From the NCBI GenBank assembly GCA_030526885.1, contig JAUNBV010000018.1:1-18818 (forward strand): 18,818 nt of DNA, read 5' to 3'. The notes beneath the pieces were generated by a model, which was given only the letters and a program-made list of their open reading frames with translations, had not been told where the DNA came from and did no database searches. Source of the DNA: Syntrophomonadaceae bacterium. GTDB lineage: Bacteria > Bacillota > Syntrophomonadia > Syntrophomonadales > Syntrophomonadaceae. Positions 6,532-14,221 of the stretch are shown here, in pieces. The stretch's first letter is position 1. Every line of letters starts with the position of its first letter. Both the position numbers and the translations under genes were made by a program.

Positions 6532-7503
6532 ATGTCCAATCTGGTTTATCTCTACGGCAACGACGATTACCTGCTGGATGTAAAGGCCGAAGAAATCATA
6601 AATAAATGGCTGGCCCAACTGCCCGACGCCGAAGTGGTACGCGCCGACCCCGATCATCTCAGCCCCGGCGAGCTGCAGGAGACGCTGGAATTCAATCCCC
6701 TGTTCGCTCTCAGCCGCATCGTGGTGCTGCGCGACCCTCCCTGGCTGGATAAGTCGGGGCGTCAGAGCAAGAAATACGACCCCGTGATACAGGTTTTTAA
6801 CGCTTATCTGGCCTGTGAGCCGGAGGAACAGATGGTGCTGGTGCGCACCCGCGAGCACTTTGCCACCAATCCGGTCGCCGCGCTGCTAAAAAAACAGGCG
6901 CAGGCCTTGGAGGTAAAAAAGCTGGGCGAGGCGGCGCTGGAAAAGTGGCTGAAAGCGGAGAGCCAGGTGCGGGGTTTGGCATTGCCGCCGGTATTTATCA
7001 AAAAACTGCTGGGGCTGGAGCAGGATATGTATTACCTGAGCAATGTGCTGGACCGCCTGGCCCTGATGGAGCCGCCGCTGCCGCCATTGCCCGAACTGGA
7101 GGCCACGCTGGACAGCCGCCGCGAAAGCAAGGTATTCAAACTCACCGACGCGCTGCTCAAACGCAACGCCAAAGCCAGCCTGGAAGCCCACCGCGAACTG
7201 CTGCAGCAGGGTGAGCCGATATTAAAAACGCTGTTTATGATCAATCAGCAATTCACCCAGATGGCCAAGGTGAAGTATTTCACCGAACAAGGCTGGCCGC
7301 GTGGGGATATCGAAGCCGAGCTCAAAATGAAGGAATTTGCGGTACGAAAATTCTCCGGTATGTGCGGCGCTTTTACCTGGGAGGAGATCGAAGCCCTGCA
7401 CCGCCGTTTGCTGGAAATCGATATCAGCTTAAAGAGCACCAGCAAGGATCAGAATATGCAGATGGAACTGCTGATACTGGAGTTCTGCCGTCTGGGCGCG
7501 TAA
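6532..7503 (+). CDS. holA: DNA polymerase III, delta subunit
   Basis: This 323-residue protein is the delta subunit of the clamp loader, which opens the beta sliding clamp. The start MSNLVYLYGNDDYLLDVKAEEII is typical (YGxDxYL), and the LEFNPLFALSRIVVLRDPPW part matches the clamp-binding region. The middle is the AAA+-like domain without a P-loop, as usual for delta. The C-terminal helical domain includes TLFMINQQFTQMAKVK and ends with LLILEFCRLGA, the usual ELLILEL-type end. AAGGAGG lies 11 bases before the ATG. comEA-comEC-holA is a common order in Firmicutes; here an inserted operon on the other strand separates comEC from holA. rpsT, often next, is absent; the next gene is convergent. Confidence 0.95.
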   Translation: MSNLVYLYGNDDYLLDVKAEEIINKWLAQLPDAEVVRADPDHLSPGELQETLEFNPLFALSRIVVLRDPPWLDKSGRQSKKYDPVIQVFNAYLACEPEEQMVLVRTREHFATNPVAALLKKQAQALEVKKLGEAALEKWLKAESQVRGLALPPVFIKKLLGLEQDMYYLSNVLDRLALMEPPLPPLPELEATLDSRRESKVFKLTDALLKRNAKASLEAHRELLQQGEPILKTLFMINQQFTQMAKVKYFTEQGWPRGDIEAELKMKEFAVRKFSGMCGAFTWEEIEALHRRLLEIDISLKSTSKDQNMQMELLILEFCRLGA

Positions 7504-7525
7504 GCCTAAAGCCAAACCATTGCCG

Positions 7526-8692
7526 CTAGGCGCTGCGGTGCCGGCCGGCATTGCGCGCGGAGCGCAACCACCATAGATAGATGATAAGGGATAATGCCAA
7601 GAACGGCAGATTGAGCAGATACATGGCACTGTAGCCCAGCCATTGCGCCACCATCCCCCATACCATAGCCCCCAGCCCAAAGCCAAGGTCAAAGCCGCTC
7701 ATCACCGTGCCGTTGGCGGCGCCGCGCCGCTGCGGAGCAACATCGCGCACCGCCATCGCCATCAGGGTGGGAAAGGAAATACCAAAGCTTATCCCCATCA
7801 ATACCGCAGATATCAGCAGTGTGCCCAGTTGCTGCCCCCAGGCCAGAAACACAAAGGACAGCGGTCCCGCGATCAACGCCGGTATCATTACCACATGATA
7901 CCCCCGGCGATCGGCTATCCGCCCCACGAATAAGCGGCAAACCACAATGGTGACCGCATACACGGAAAAATATAGCCCTATATTGCTTATGGCCAGACTA
8001 ACCCCATACAGAGCCAGATAGGTAGCGATAGAGGCATATGAACAGCTTTGGAAAGCCAGCAACAGCGCCGGCAGCAGGGCGGATTTCTCGTATAGCGCCT
8101 CCCGGTTGGTGTTGACCGGAATCGACGGCGGCGGCTTTACCAGCAACAACAATGACAGAACCACCGTGAGCACAGAAATGCCAAAGGCGACACGAAATAC
8201 GGAGCCGTAATCGACCACCGTGATCATATACAGCGCCAATGCCGGAGCCACCGTAAGCGCCAGCGTAGAAGCCATTCCGAAATATCCGATGCCTTCATTA
8301 AGGCGCGAACGCGGCAGCAGGTCGGTGGCAATGGTAGAATTGCCGGTAGTCGCCGTTCCCATACACAGCCCGTGCATAAACCGCACCAGCAGCAGCACTA
8401 TGAGCGCGGTGCAGAATGGATATATAAAAATTGCCAGCGCGCAAAGCGTGAGGCCGATGAAATAGACCGGTAGCCGGCCCCAGCTATCGGTCAAACGCCC
8501 GGCAAAGGGGCGCGCCAGAACCCCGCCCACCGTGCCGCAGGCCACGATGAGCCCTACCATAGCGCTGCTACCGCCCAGCGATTCTATATACAGCGGCAGG
8601 ATCGGGACCACCATTTGAAAGCTTAAAAAAAACAGCAGATTGGCAATGATAATGATAATAAAATTGCGGGTCCACAGCGGCTCTGCCTTCAT
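7526..8692 (-). CDS. Major facilitator superfamily transporter
   Basis: This 388-residue protein has about 12 hydrophobic segments, the usual size for MFS exporters of the drug:proton type. It begins with a short polar stretch and the first helix FIIIIIANLLFFLSFQMVVPILPLYIESLGGSS. Motif A follows as GRLTDSWGRLPV after helix 2, and RFMHGLCMGTATTGNS fits helix 4. AGGAG lies 5 bases before the ATG. The gene starts 16 bases after the pyridoxal kinase stop and shares its promoter. This makes a B6 vitamer one possible substrate, but drug efflux is equally possible from sequence alone. It converges on holA with 22 bases between stops and no terminator. Confidence 0.9.
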   Translation of the reverse strand: MKAEPLWTRNFIIIIIANLLFFLSFQMVVPILPLYIESLGGSSAMVGLIVACGTVGGVLARPFAGRLTDSWGRLPVYFIGLTLCALAIFIYPFCTALIVLLLVRFMHGLCMGTATTGNSTIATDLLPRSRLNEGIGYFGMASTLALTVAPALALYMITVVDYGSVFRVAFGISVLTVVLSLLLLVKPPPSIPVNTNREALYEKSALLPALLLAFQSCSYASIATYLALYGVSLAISNIGLYFSVYAVTIVVCRLFVGRIADRRGYHVVMIPALIAGPLSFVFLAWGQQLGTLLISAVLMGISFGISFPTLMAMAVRDVAPQRRGAANGTVMSGFDLGFGLGAMVWGMVAQWLGYSAMYLLNLPFLALSLIIYLWWLRSARNAGRHRSA

Positions 8693-8708
8693 GAGTTCTC
8701 CTATCCTG

Positions 8709-9557
8709 TTACAGCTTCAAATCAGTGATCAGCCGTCCCAGGCCGCGCTCAAAATCGATGCCGTAACGGATATCGGTACCCGCTTCTTTGGTGCGTTGGA
8801 TACTGCCCACGGTGAAATCGACCGCTACGCGGGCCGCCTCCCTTAGTGAAAAGCCGTTCATCAAAGCTGCCAGCGCGGCGCTGCCGAACACATCGCCGCT
8901 GCCATGATAGTAACCTTCGATGCGAGGGGCGAAATCATAGTCCAGCTGGCCGTTGACCCGGTCATAGCTGGCGGCTCCCAGCGTCACTTCATCAAAGCAT
9001 ACCCCGGTCAGGATGATTTTTTTCGGGCCCAGCTCCGTCAGCCGCTCCAGCAGCGTTTCGATATAATCCTTGGTGTAAGGCCCCGCGCGATACTCCTCGC
9101 CGGTCATGAAGCACGCCTCCGTGATATTGGGGATGATGATATCCGCTTTGCCGCACAGGCGCGCCATGCCCTGCGCAAAATCAGGCGAAAATATGCTGTA
9201 CATCACGCCGTTGTCCGCCATAACTGGATCAACAAAAATAATATTGTCGGGCCGTTTGAAAGTATCAAATACCTGCTCCATCAGCTCCAATTGCTTGAAC
9301 GAGCCCAAAAATCCGGTATAAATGCCATCAATTTTCAAATCCAGCGTCTGCCAGTGATCGGTGATGGGGATGATCTCCTCAGTAAGATCGCAGAAAGTGA
9401 AGCCCTCAAACCCGCCGGTATGGGTGGAAAGCACCGCGGTAGGAATAATGCTTGTCTCTATTCCCGCCGCGGACAGGATGGGCAGGGCCACAGTAAGCGA
9501 GCATTTACCCACACAAGAAATGTCATGGATGGCGACGACACGTTTTTGCCTGGACAT
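8709..9557 (-). CDS. pdxY: Pyridoxal/pyridoxamine kinase, PdxY-like
   Basis: This 282-residue enzyme of the ribokinase fold phosphorylates B6 vitamers in the pyridoxal 5'-phosphate salvage pathway in the cytoplasm. It begins KRVVAIHDISCVGKCSLTVALPILSAAGIE, as in clostridial PdxY/PdxK proteins, followed by PTAVLSTHTGGF. VDPVMADNG at 109-117 is a family signature. The anion hole and catalytic base lie in GYYHGSGDVFGSA, with Asp222 as the likely base. The length is normal. GAGGTGA precedes the ATG by 8 bases. The gene leads a two-gene operon with an MFS transporter, from a good promoter 34 bases upstream that is bracketed by an inverted repeat. Preference among pyridoxal, pyridoxamine and pyridoxine is not visible. 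Confidence 0.93.
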   Translation of the reverse strand: MSRQKRVVAIHDISCVGKCSLTVALPILSAAGIETSIIPTAVLSTHTGGFEGFTFCDLTEEIIPITDHWQTLDLKIDGIYTGFLGSFKQLELMEQVFDTFKRPDNIIFVDPVMADNGVMYSIFSPDFAQGMARLCGKADIIIPNITEACFMTGEEYRAGPYTKDYIETLLERLTELGPKKIILTGVCFDEVTLGAASYDRVNGQLDYDFAPRIEGYYHGSGDVFGSAALAALMNGFSLREAARVAVDFTVGSIQRTKEAGTDIRYGIDFERGLGRLITDLKL

Positions 9558-9590
9558 GACTTATTCACCTCATTTTCACAATTTTGATTC

Positions 9591-9619
9591 AGTATAGCCC
9601 AACAATTGCCTCCGGTCAA
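9591..9619 (-). promoter_or_regulatory. Sigma-A-like promoter of the pdxY-MFS operon
   Basis: On the minus strand TTGACC (9619-9614) and TATACT (9596-9591) are spaced by 17 bases. Transcription would start near 9584, about 26 bases before the pdxY ATG. Confidence 0.8.
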
Positions 9620-9630
9620 TAAAGGAGGCA
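9607..9630. promoter_or_regulatory. Inverted repeat bracketing the pdxY -35 box, probable operator
   Basis: TGCCTCC (9607-9613) and GGAGGCA (9624-9630) are perfect 7-bp inverted repeats separated by 10 bases. The -35 hexamer (9614-9619) lies inside the spacer. A dimeric protein bound here would compete with RNA polymerase or contact it. The regulator is unknown. Confidence 0.5.
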
Positions 9631-9657
9631 TTGGTTTTATGGATTTGGCCATCCTTT

Positions 9658-9748
9658 AGGTTCATGGCGCAAGATTGAACCTGAAATAAATTGCTCAAAA
9701 AATTCTTATATGATAAAATATGACAAAAGTTTTAAAAAGTTTTATCAT
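9658..9748 (+). promoter_or_regulatory. Promoter region of the hybrid sensor kinase with two inverted repeats
   Basis: A plus-strand promoter TTGCTC (9691-9696), 17-base spacer and TAAAAT (9714-9719) has a poor -35 and a good -10. Just upstream is the inverted repeat AGGTTCA/TGAACCT (9658-9664 and 9676-9682, 11-base spacer), placed where an activator could act. A second repeat, ATGATAAAA/TTTTATCAT (9710-9718 and 9740-9748), overlaps the -10 and the start region and would suit a repressor or an RNA hairpin. The 148-base gap between pdxY promoter and kinase holds nothing else. Confidence 0.45.
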
Positions 9749-9778
9749 GTTTCTAAGTCACCGCAGGGAGGATGCCTT

Positions 9779-12700
9779 ATGCAGCGCTGCGTTCAAAGAA
9801 TAATGAGTCTGTTGCTTGGAATCTTCCTTTTGTTCCCGATGGCACAGACCGTTTGGGCCGATGAGGCCGAAGTCGTAAGAGTGGGGTTTTTCGCTTTTGA
9901 CGGCTACCATGTCATGGATGCATCCGGACAGCGCAGCGGCTATGGATATGAATACCTGCAAAAGATGGCGATTTATACCGACTGGCAGTACGAGTATGTG
10001 GGCTATGAAAACAGCTGGGCCGAGGCGCAGGCTATGCTGGAAAACGGGGAAATCGACTTGCTTACTTCGGCGCAAAAGACTGCCGACCGGGAGACACGGT
10101 TCGATTTTTCCACGCTCCCCATCGGTACCAGCGCCACTATTTTAACCGTTAAAGCGGGCAACTCGACATATCTGGCCGGCGATTATGAGCATTTTGACGG
10201 CATCCGAGTGGGTATGATAAAAGGCAACAGCCGCAATGACAGTTTCGCCGCCTTTGCGCAAGAGCAGGGTTTTACTTACCAAGCGGTGTTTTTCGATAGT
10301 ATTTCCGATATGATAAACGCCTTGCAGGAGGAATCCTTAATCGACGCCATCGTGACCAGCAATCTGCGCGCGATCAAAAACGAATGGATTCTCGCCCAAT
10401 TCGACCCCTCCCCTTATTACGTCATGGTGCAAAAGGGCAACGCAGCCTTGCTGAGTGAAGTGAACTTTGCTATTGAGCAGGTAAATGCCTATAATCCGGG
10501 CCTGCAGAACTATCTGTTCGGCAAATACTACACCACCGAAAGCGGTGTGGAAATCGCCTTTAACGCCAGTGAAAGAGATTATCTAAACCAGCTTGCCGCG
10601 GATAATACGGTTATCACGGCGTTGATAAAACCCGATCGGCTACCGTTGTCGGGTTTTGAAAATGGCCGCCCGCAGGGCATAATTTACGACATTATTGCCG
10701 AAGTTCAACGCCGCACCGGCTTAGAATTCGCAATCATCGCCACCGAAACACAGGCGGAATACGACCTGGCAGTGCGCCAAGGGGACGCATCCGTGGTGTT
10801 TGATTCCAGTATGGGGTACAACGCCGCGGAAGCTTACGGCTACAAACTGACCGATGATTATCTTAATATAACTTGTTCGCTGGTATCGTTAAAGAACTCT
10901 GCCAACGGAAACAATGCCGTGGCAGTGATTAGCGGATCGTCCGTTGCCTCTGAGTATATCCAAAACAAATTTAACTCGGACCTAATTTCCTATTACGATG
11001 TGCAACGCGAGTGTATCGACGCCATCCTCGCGGGAGAACAGGGCGCGGCCTATATGGATACGCTTTCCGCCCAACAGGCCGTGTACAATGACAGGACCAA
11101 TCGCCTCACCTCGCTTATCCTGCTGGACTATGTCGATTCCATAGCGGTGGCGGTCAATAACCGTGAAAACCAGTTGCTGCTCACCACCCTGAATAAGGTC
11201 ATGGGCAGCATGAGCAATGAATTCATCAATAACCTGGTTTACACCCATACCCAATACCAGGTGAAGGAATTCTCCCTGTACGGATTTTTTTACGACAACC
11301 CGCTCAATACGGTCCTGTTCATAGCCGCTGTCTGCGCACTGATTATTATGGTTTTGTTTCTAATATACCGCCGCAATCGCCGCCATTTTGAAATTGAACG
11401 CGCCCACGAAAATGCCCGCTTTATTTCCTATGTTTACAAAGCTAACGACGACGTCAGTGAAATAAATTTGACTGACCGGACCCGCCATCATTTCGAGCTA
11501 CAGGACGGCAATGTGGTAAAAAAACTCGACCCGGATTTCCACGGGCAGCCCATTTCCGATTTCCTGCATCCGGACGACCGGGAAAAAGTCGCTTATCTGG
11601 ACAACCCCGCCGCCTTGCGCCGGCTGGTCGAGAGCAAGGGCGAGGAATACTTTGAAGCGCGCGTTCAGGTAGAGGACGGGAGTTGGCGTTGGCATTCCTA
11701 TGTGTTGCAGGGCATGGTCAGGGATAAAGCCCATCCCTATAACGTGATGCTGTATAGGCGCAATATCGACGCTACTAAACGGGAGGAAGAAGCCAAGCGC
11801 GAACTGCTGCAGCACGCTCTGGAAACGGCGGAGCGCGCCAGCGAGGCCAAGGGCCGCTTTATGTCCCGTATGTCGCATGAGATCCGCACGCCCTTGAACG
11901 CTATCATCGGCTATATGACCATTGCCCAAAACTCTCTCGACCGGCAGGAAAAGGTCAGGGACTGCATCAGTAAAGCGGAACTGTCGGCCAAGCATTTGCT
12001 GGCTATTATCAACGATGTGCTGGATATGTCCTCCATCGAAAGCGGCCGGTTGAAACTGTCCAACGAGCCCTTTGATTTCAAACAGCTCCTCTCGAACGTG
12101 TCCACCATCTTTTACAATCAAGCCAAACAAAAGAATATCCGTTTTGAAGTCCTGCTCCACGATTTGACCCAGGAATGGCTGGTGGGTGACGAACTGCGCC
12201 TGAGCCAGGTTTTGATGAACCTGCTGTCCAATGCGGTCAAATTCACCCCGGAGGGCGGCTCCATAGCCCTCAATATCACTCAGGTCACCACCCACCGGGA
12301 GCGGGTATACCTGCGCTTTTCCGTAAGCGATACCGGCATCGGTATGGATGCGGATTTCATGGAACGCATATTCAAGCCTTTTGAGCAATACGACTCCAGT
12401 ATCGCGCAGAATTTTGGCGGCAGCGGCCTAGGCCTTTCCATCACCAAAAACCTGGTGGACATGATGAGCGGAGCCATCAAGGTGGAAAGCGAGAAAGGCC
12501 GGGGATCGGTTTTCACCGTCGATCTGCCCTTCGGCCGTCATGACATCCAAGGCGCACACGATGAGCACTCCGCCTATGATTTCTCCCAGGTCCATGCGCT
12601 GGTGGTGGATGATGAGCAAAACGCCTGCGACTATATGCAAGTCCTGCTGAACCGCTGCAACGTGCGCTGCGATACGGCTACCAGCGGTGATGCCGCTCTC

Positions 12701-13384
12701 AAAGCCATTGCCGAGGCCAACCGGCAAAACGATAGTTACGATATGTGCATAATGGATTGGAAAATGCCCGGTATGGACGGGGTGGAAACGGTAAAACAAA
12801 TTCGCCAAATGAACGGCGGAAACTTCCCTGTAATTATCGTCACCGCGTACGATTTTTCGGAAATCGAGGACGAAGCTCACATCGTGGGGGTAGATAAGGT
12901 AATCAGCAAGCCGTTGTTTCAATCCTCCTTGTTTGACCTTTTGGTGACCACTTACAACCAAAACCCACATCGCATGCCGGACAGCACCATGGCCCATGAT
13001 TTTAGCGGCTATCGGCTGCTGCTGGCCGAGGATAACGAGATGAACATGGAAATCGCCACCGAAATCCTGAGCAGCGTGGGCTTTGAGGTAGACGGCGTCA
13101 CTGACGGGCAGCAGGCGCTCAATGCTTTTACTTCCTCCACCGAGGGTACTTATCAGGCCATCATCATGGACGTGCAGATGCCGGTGATGGACGGTTACGA
13201 GTCCACCCAACTGATCAGGGCCTCCGCCCATCCGCAGGCTCAGACCATACCCATTCTGGCCATGACCGCCAATGCCTTCGCCGAAGACGTATCCTTAACT
13301 TTGACCTCCGGCATGAACGATCATATTACCAAGCCTATCGATATCGAGCAATTATTCGCTACGCTCGGCAAATATTTGCGTTAG
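9779..13384 (+). CDS. Hybrid sensor histidine kinase with two periplasmic-binding-like domains and two receivers
   Basis: This 1201-residue BvgS-like protein has a signal peptide (cleavage likely after VWA27). Two family-3 solute-binding-like domains follow (about 33-255 and 275-490), then one membrane helix (510-530). Inside the cell come a PAS-like domain (about 545-680), HisKA with H700 in MSHEIRTPLN, an ATPase domain with LLSNAVKFTPEGG, DTGIGM and GGSGLGLSI, receiver 1 (939-1055, phospho-Asp D993) and receiver 2 (1078-1198, D1131). No HPt or DNA-binding domain is present, so phosphate must pass to another protein. The first binding domain keeps the RETRFDFS-type signature; the second lacks it. 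The start at 9779 was chosen because GGGAGG lies 7 bases upstream and the signal peptide follows. It is a single-gene unit. The ligand is likely an amino acid or similar small molecule. Confidence 0.93.
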   Translation: MQRCVQRIMSLLLGIFLLFPMAQTVWADEAEVVRVGFFAFDGYHVMDASGQRSGYGYEYLQKMAIYTDWQYEYVGYENSWAEAQAMLENGEIDLLTSAQKTADRETRFDFSTLPIGTSATILTVKAGNSTYLAGDYEHFDGIRVGMIKGNSRNDSFAAFAQEQGFTYQAVFFDSISDMINALQEESLIDAIVTSNLRAIKNEWILAQFDPSPYYVMVQKGNAALLSEVNFAIEQVNAYNPGLQNYLFGKYYTTESGVEIAFNASERDYLNQLAADNTVITALIKPDRLPLSGFENGRPQGIIYDIIAEVQRRTGLEFAIIATETQAEYDLAVRQGDASVVFDSSMGYNAAEAYGYKLTDDYLNITCSLVSLKNSANGNNAVAVISGSSVASEYIQNKFNSDLISYYDVQRECIDAILAGEQGAAYMDTLSAQQAVYNDRTNRLTSLILLDYVDSIAVAVNNRENQLLLTTLNKVMGSMSNEFINNLVYTHTQYQVKEFSLYGFFYDNPLNTVLFIAAVCALIIMVLFLIYRRNRRHFEIERAHENARFISYVYKANDDVSEINLTDRTRHHFELQDGNVVKKLDPDFHGQPISDFLHPDDREKVAYLDNPAALRRLVESKGEEYFEARVQVEDGSWRWHSYVLQGMVRDKAHPYNVMLYRRNIDATKREEEAKRELLQHALETAERASEAKGRFMSRMSHEIRTPLNAIIGYMTIAQNSLDRQEKVRDCISKAELSAKHLLAIINDVLDMSSIESGRLKLSNEPFDFKQLLSNVSTIFYNQAKQKNIRFEVLLHDLTQEWLVGDELRLSQVLMNLLSNAVKFTPEGGSIALNITQVTTHRERVYLRFSVSDTGIGMDADFMERIFKPFEQYDSSIAQNFGGSGLGLSITKNLVDMMSGAIKVESEKGRGSVFTVDLPFGRHDIQGAHDEHSAYDFSQVHALVVDDEQNACDYMQVLLNRCNVRCDTATSGDAALKAIAEANRQNDSYDMCIMDWKMPGMDGVETVKQIRQMNGGNFPVIIVTAYDFSEIEDEAHIVGVDKVISKPLFQSSLFDLLVTTYNQNPHRMPDSTMAHDFSGYRLLLAEDNEMNMEIATEILSSVGFEVDGVTDGQQALNAFTSSTEGTYQAIIMDVQMPVMDGYESTQLIRASAHPQAQTIPILAMTANAFAEDVSLTLTSGMNDHITKPIDIEQLFATLGKYLR

Positions 13385-14211
13385 CCCGGCCCATCATCCT
13401 GCGCGTGTGAGCCCCGGTTGTTCTCAACGGGCATTTCCTGCCGTACCCGCTTTAACCGCGCAAAATCCAGCTTGGCTATGATGATTTCCTCTCCCGCGCC
13501 GGCCCTGACCAGTACATCGCCCCATGGATCGACGATCATGGAACGGCCCCAGCTTTGGTAAGCCGCCTTAGCATCATACGCGGCATTGGCGCCGATAACG
13601 AACATTTGATAATCCACCGCCCGCGCCCGCAGCAACAGTTCCCAATGATCAGGAGCCGTACCGGCGGAAAACTGCGCCGGTACGCACAAAACATGCGCTC
13701 CCCGGCGGGACGCCTCCCGCGCCATGGCCGGAAAACGGATATCAAAGCAGATATTCACCGCCAGGCTCAATCCCTGCCATGCAAACACTTCCACCCCCGT
13801 ACCGGGCGTTATCACCGCCGATTCCTCACTGCATACCCGTCCGGGTATGTTCACGTCAAAGAGATGGTTTTTAAGCTGGCGGCCCAGTAGGTCTCCGTTG
13901 GGAGCAAAAACCAGGCCGGTATTATAGATATGTCCTCCCCCGCTCCGCTCGGCAACGGTTGCCCCCACCAGCAGCCCCAGCTCTGAGGCCAAAGCTGCCA
14001 GTCGCCGCGTGGTGGGGCCGTTTTCCGGCTCCGCCGCTGCCCGGATGGCCTCCGGCTCATAGGGGCACATAAACATTTCCGGCAAAAGCGCGAGCTGTGC
14101 GCCCTTATCCCTGGCCGCGCACAGCATGGCCTCCGCCCGCTCCAAATTGGACGCCGCTTCCTCCCTAATATGCAACTGGCATACCGCCGCGGTCAAAACC
14201 CTGGCGCTCAT
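13381..14211 (-). CDS. Carbon-nitrogen hydrolase, omega-amidase-like (nitrilase superfamily)
   Basis: This 276-residue cytoplasmic enzyme hydrolyses an amide carbon-nitrogen bond. The Glu-Lys-Cys triad is visible: E45 in LLPEMFMCPYE, K114 in QLKNHLFDVNIPG and C155 in VNICFDIRFP. The KxHLFDxxxPG pattern is typical of omega-amidase (NIT2/YafV type), which clears 2-oxoglutaramate or 2-oxosuccinamate to the 2-oxo acid. The second of two adjacent ATGs was preferred because AAGGAG lies 6 bases before it; the first would add one Met. The gene follows accC so closely that its ribosome binding site overlaps the accC stop, so it is the last gene of the carboxylase operon. Its stop overlaps the stop of the kinase gene on the other strand. 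Confidence 0.88.
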   Translation of the reverse strand: MSARVLTAAVCQLHIREEAASNLERAEAMLCAARDKGAQLALLPEMFMCPYEPEAIRAAAEPENGPTTRRLAALASELGLLVGATVAERSGGGHIYNTGLVFAPNGDLLGRQLKNHLFDVNIPGRVCSEESAVITPGTGVEVFAWQGLSLAVNICFDIRFPAMAREASRRGAHVLCVPAQFSAGTAPDHWELLLRARAVDYQMFVIGANAAYDAKAAYQSWGRSMIVDPWGDVLVRAGAGEEIIIAKLDFARLKRVRQEMPVENNRGSHAQDDGPG

Positions 14212-14221
14212 CATAAACTCC

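Noticed and set aside
7504..7525. Terminator between holA and the MFS gene
   Set aside because: The 22-base gap has no stem with a T-tract on either strand.
9710..9778. 23-residue N-terminal extension of the sensor kinase
   Set aside because: It covers the predicted -10 and transcript start. The downstream ATG has GGGAGG at 7 bases and opens a clean signal peptide.
12428..13231. Long minus-strand open frame opposite the kinase receiver domains
   Set aside because: It is antisense to conserved receiver motifs and has no ribosome site or domain, so it is a shadow.
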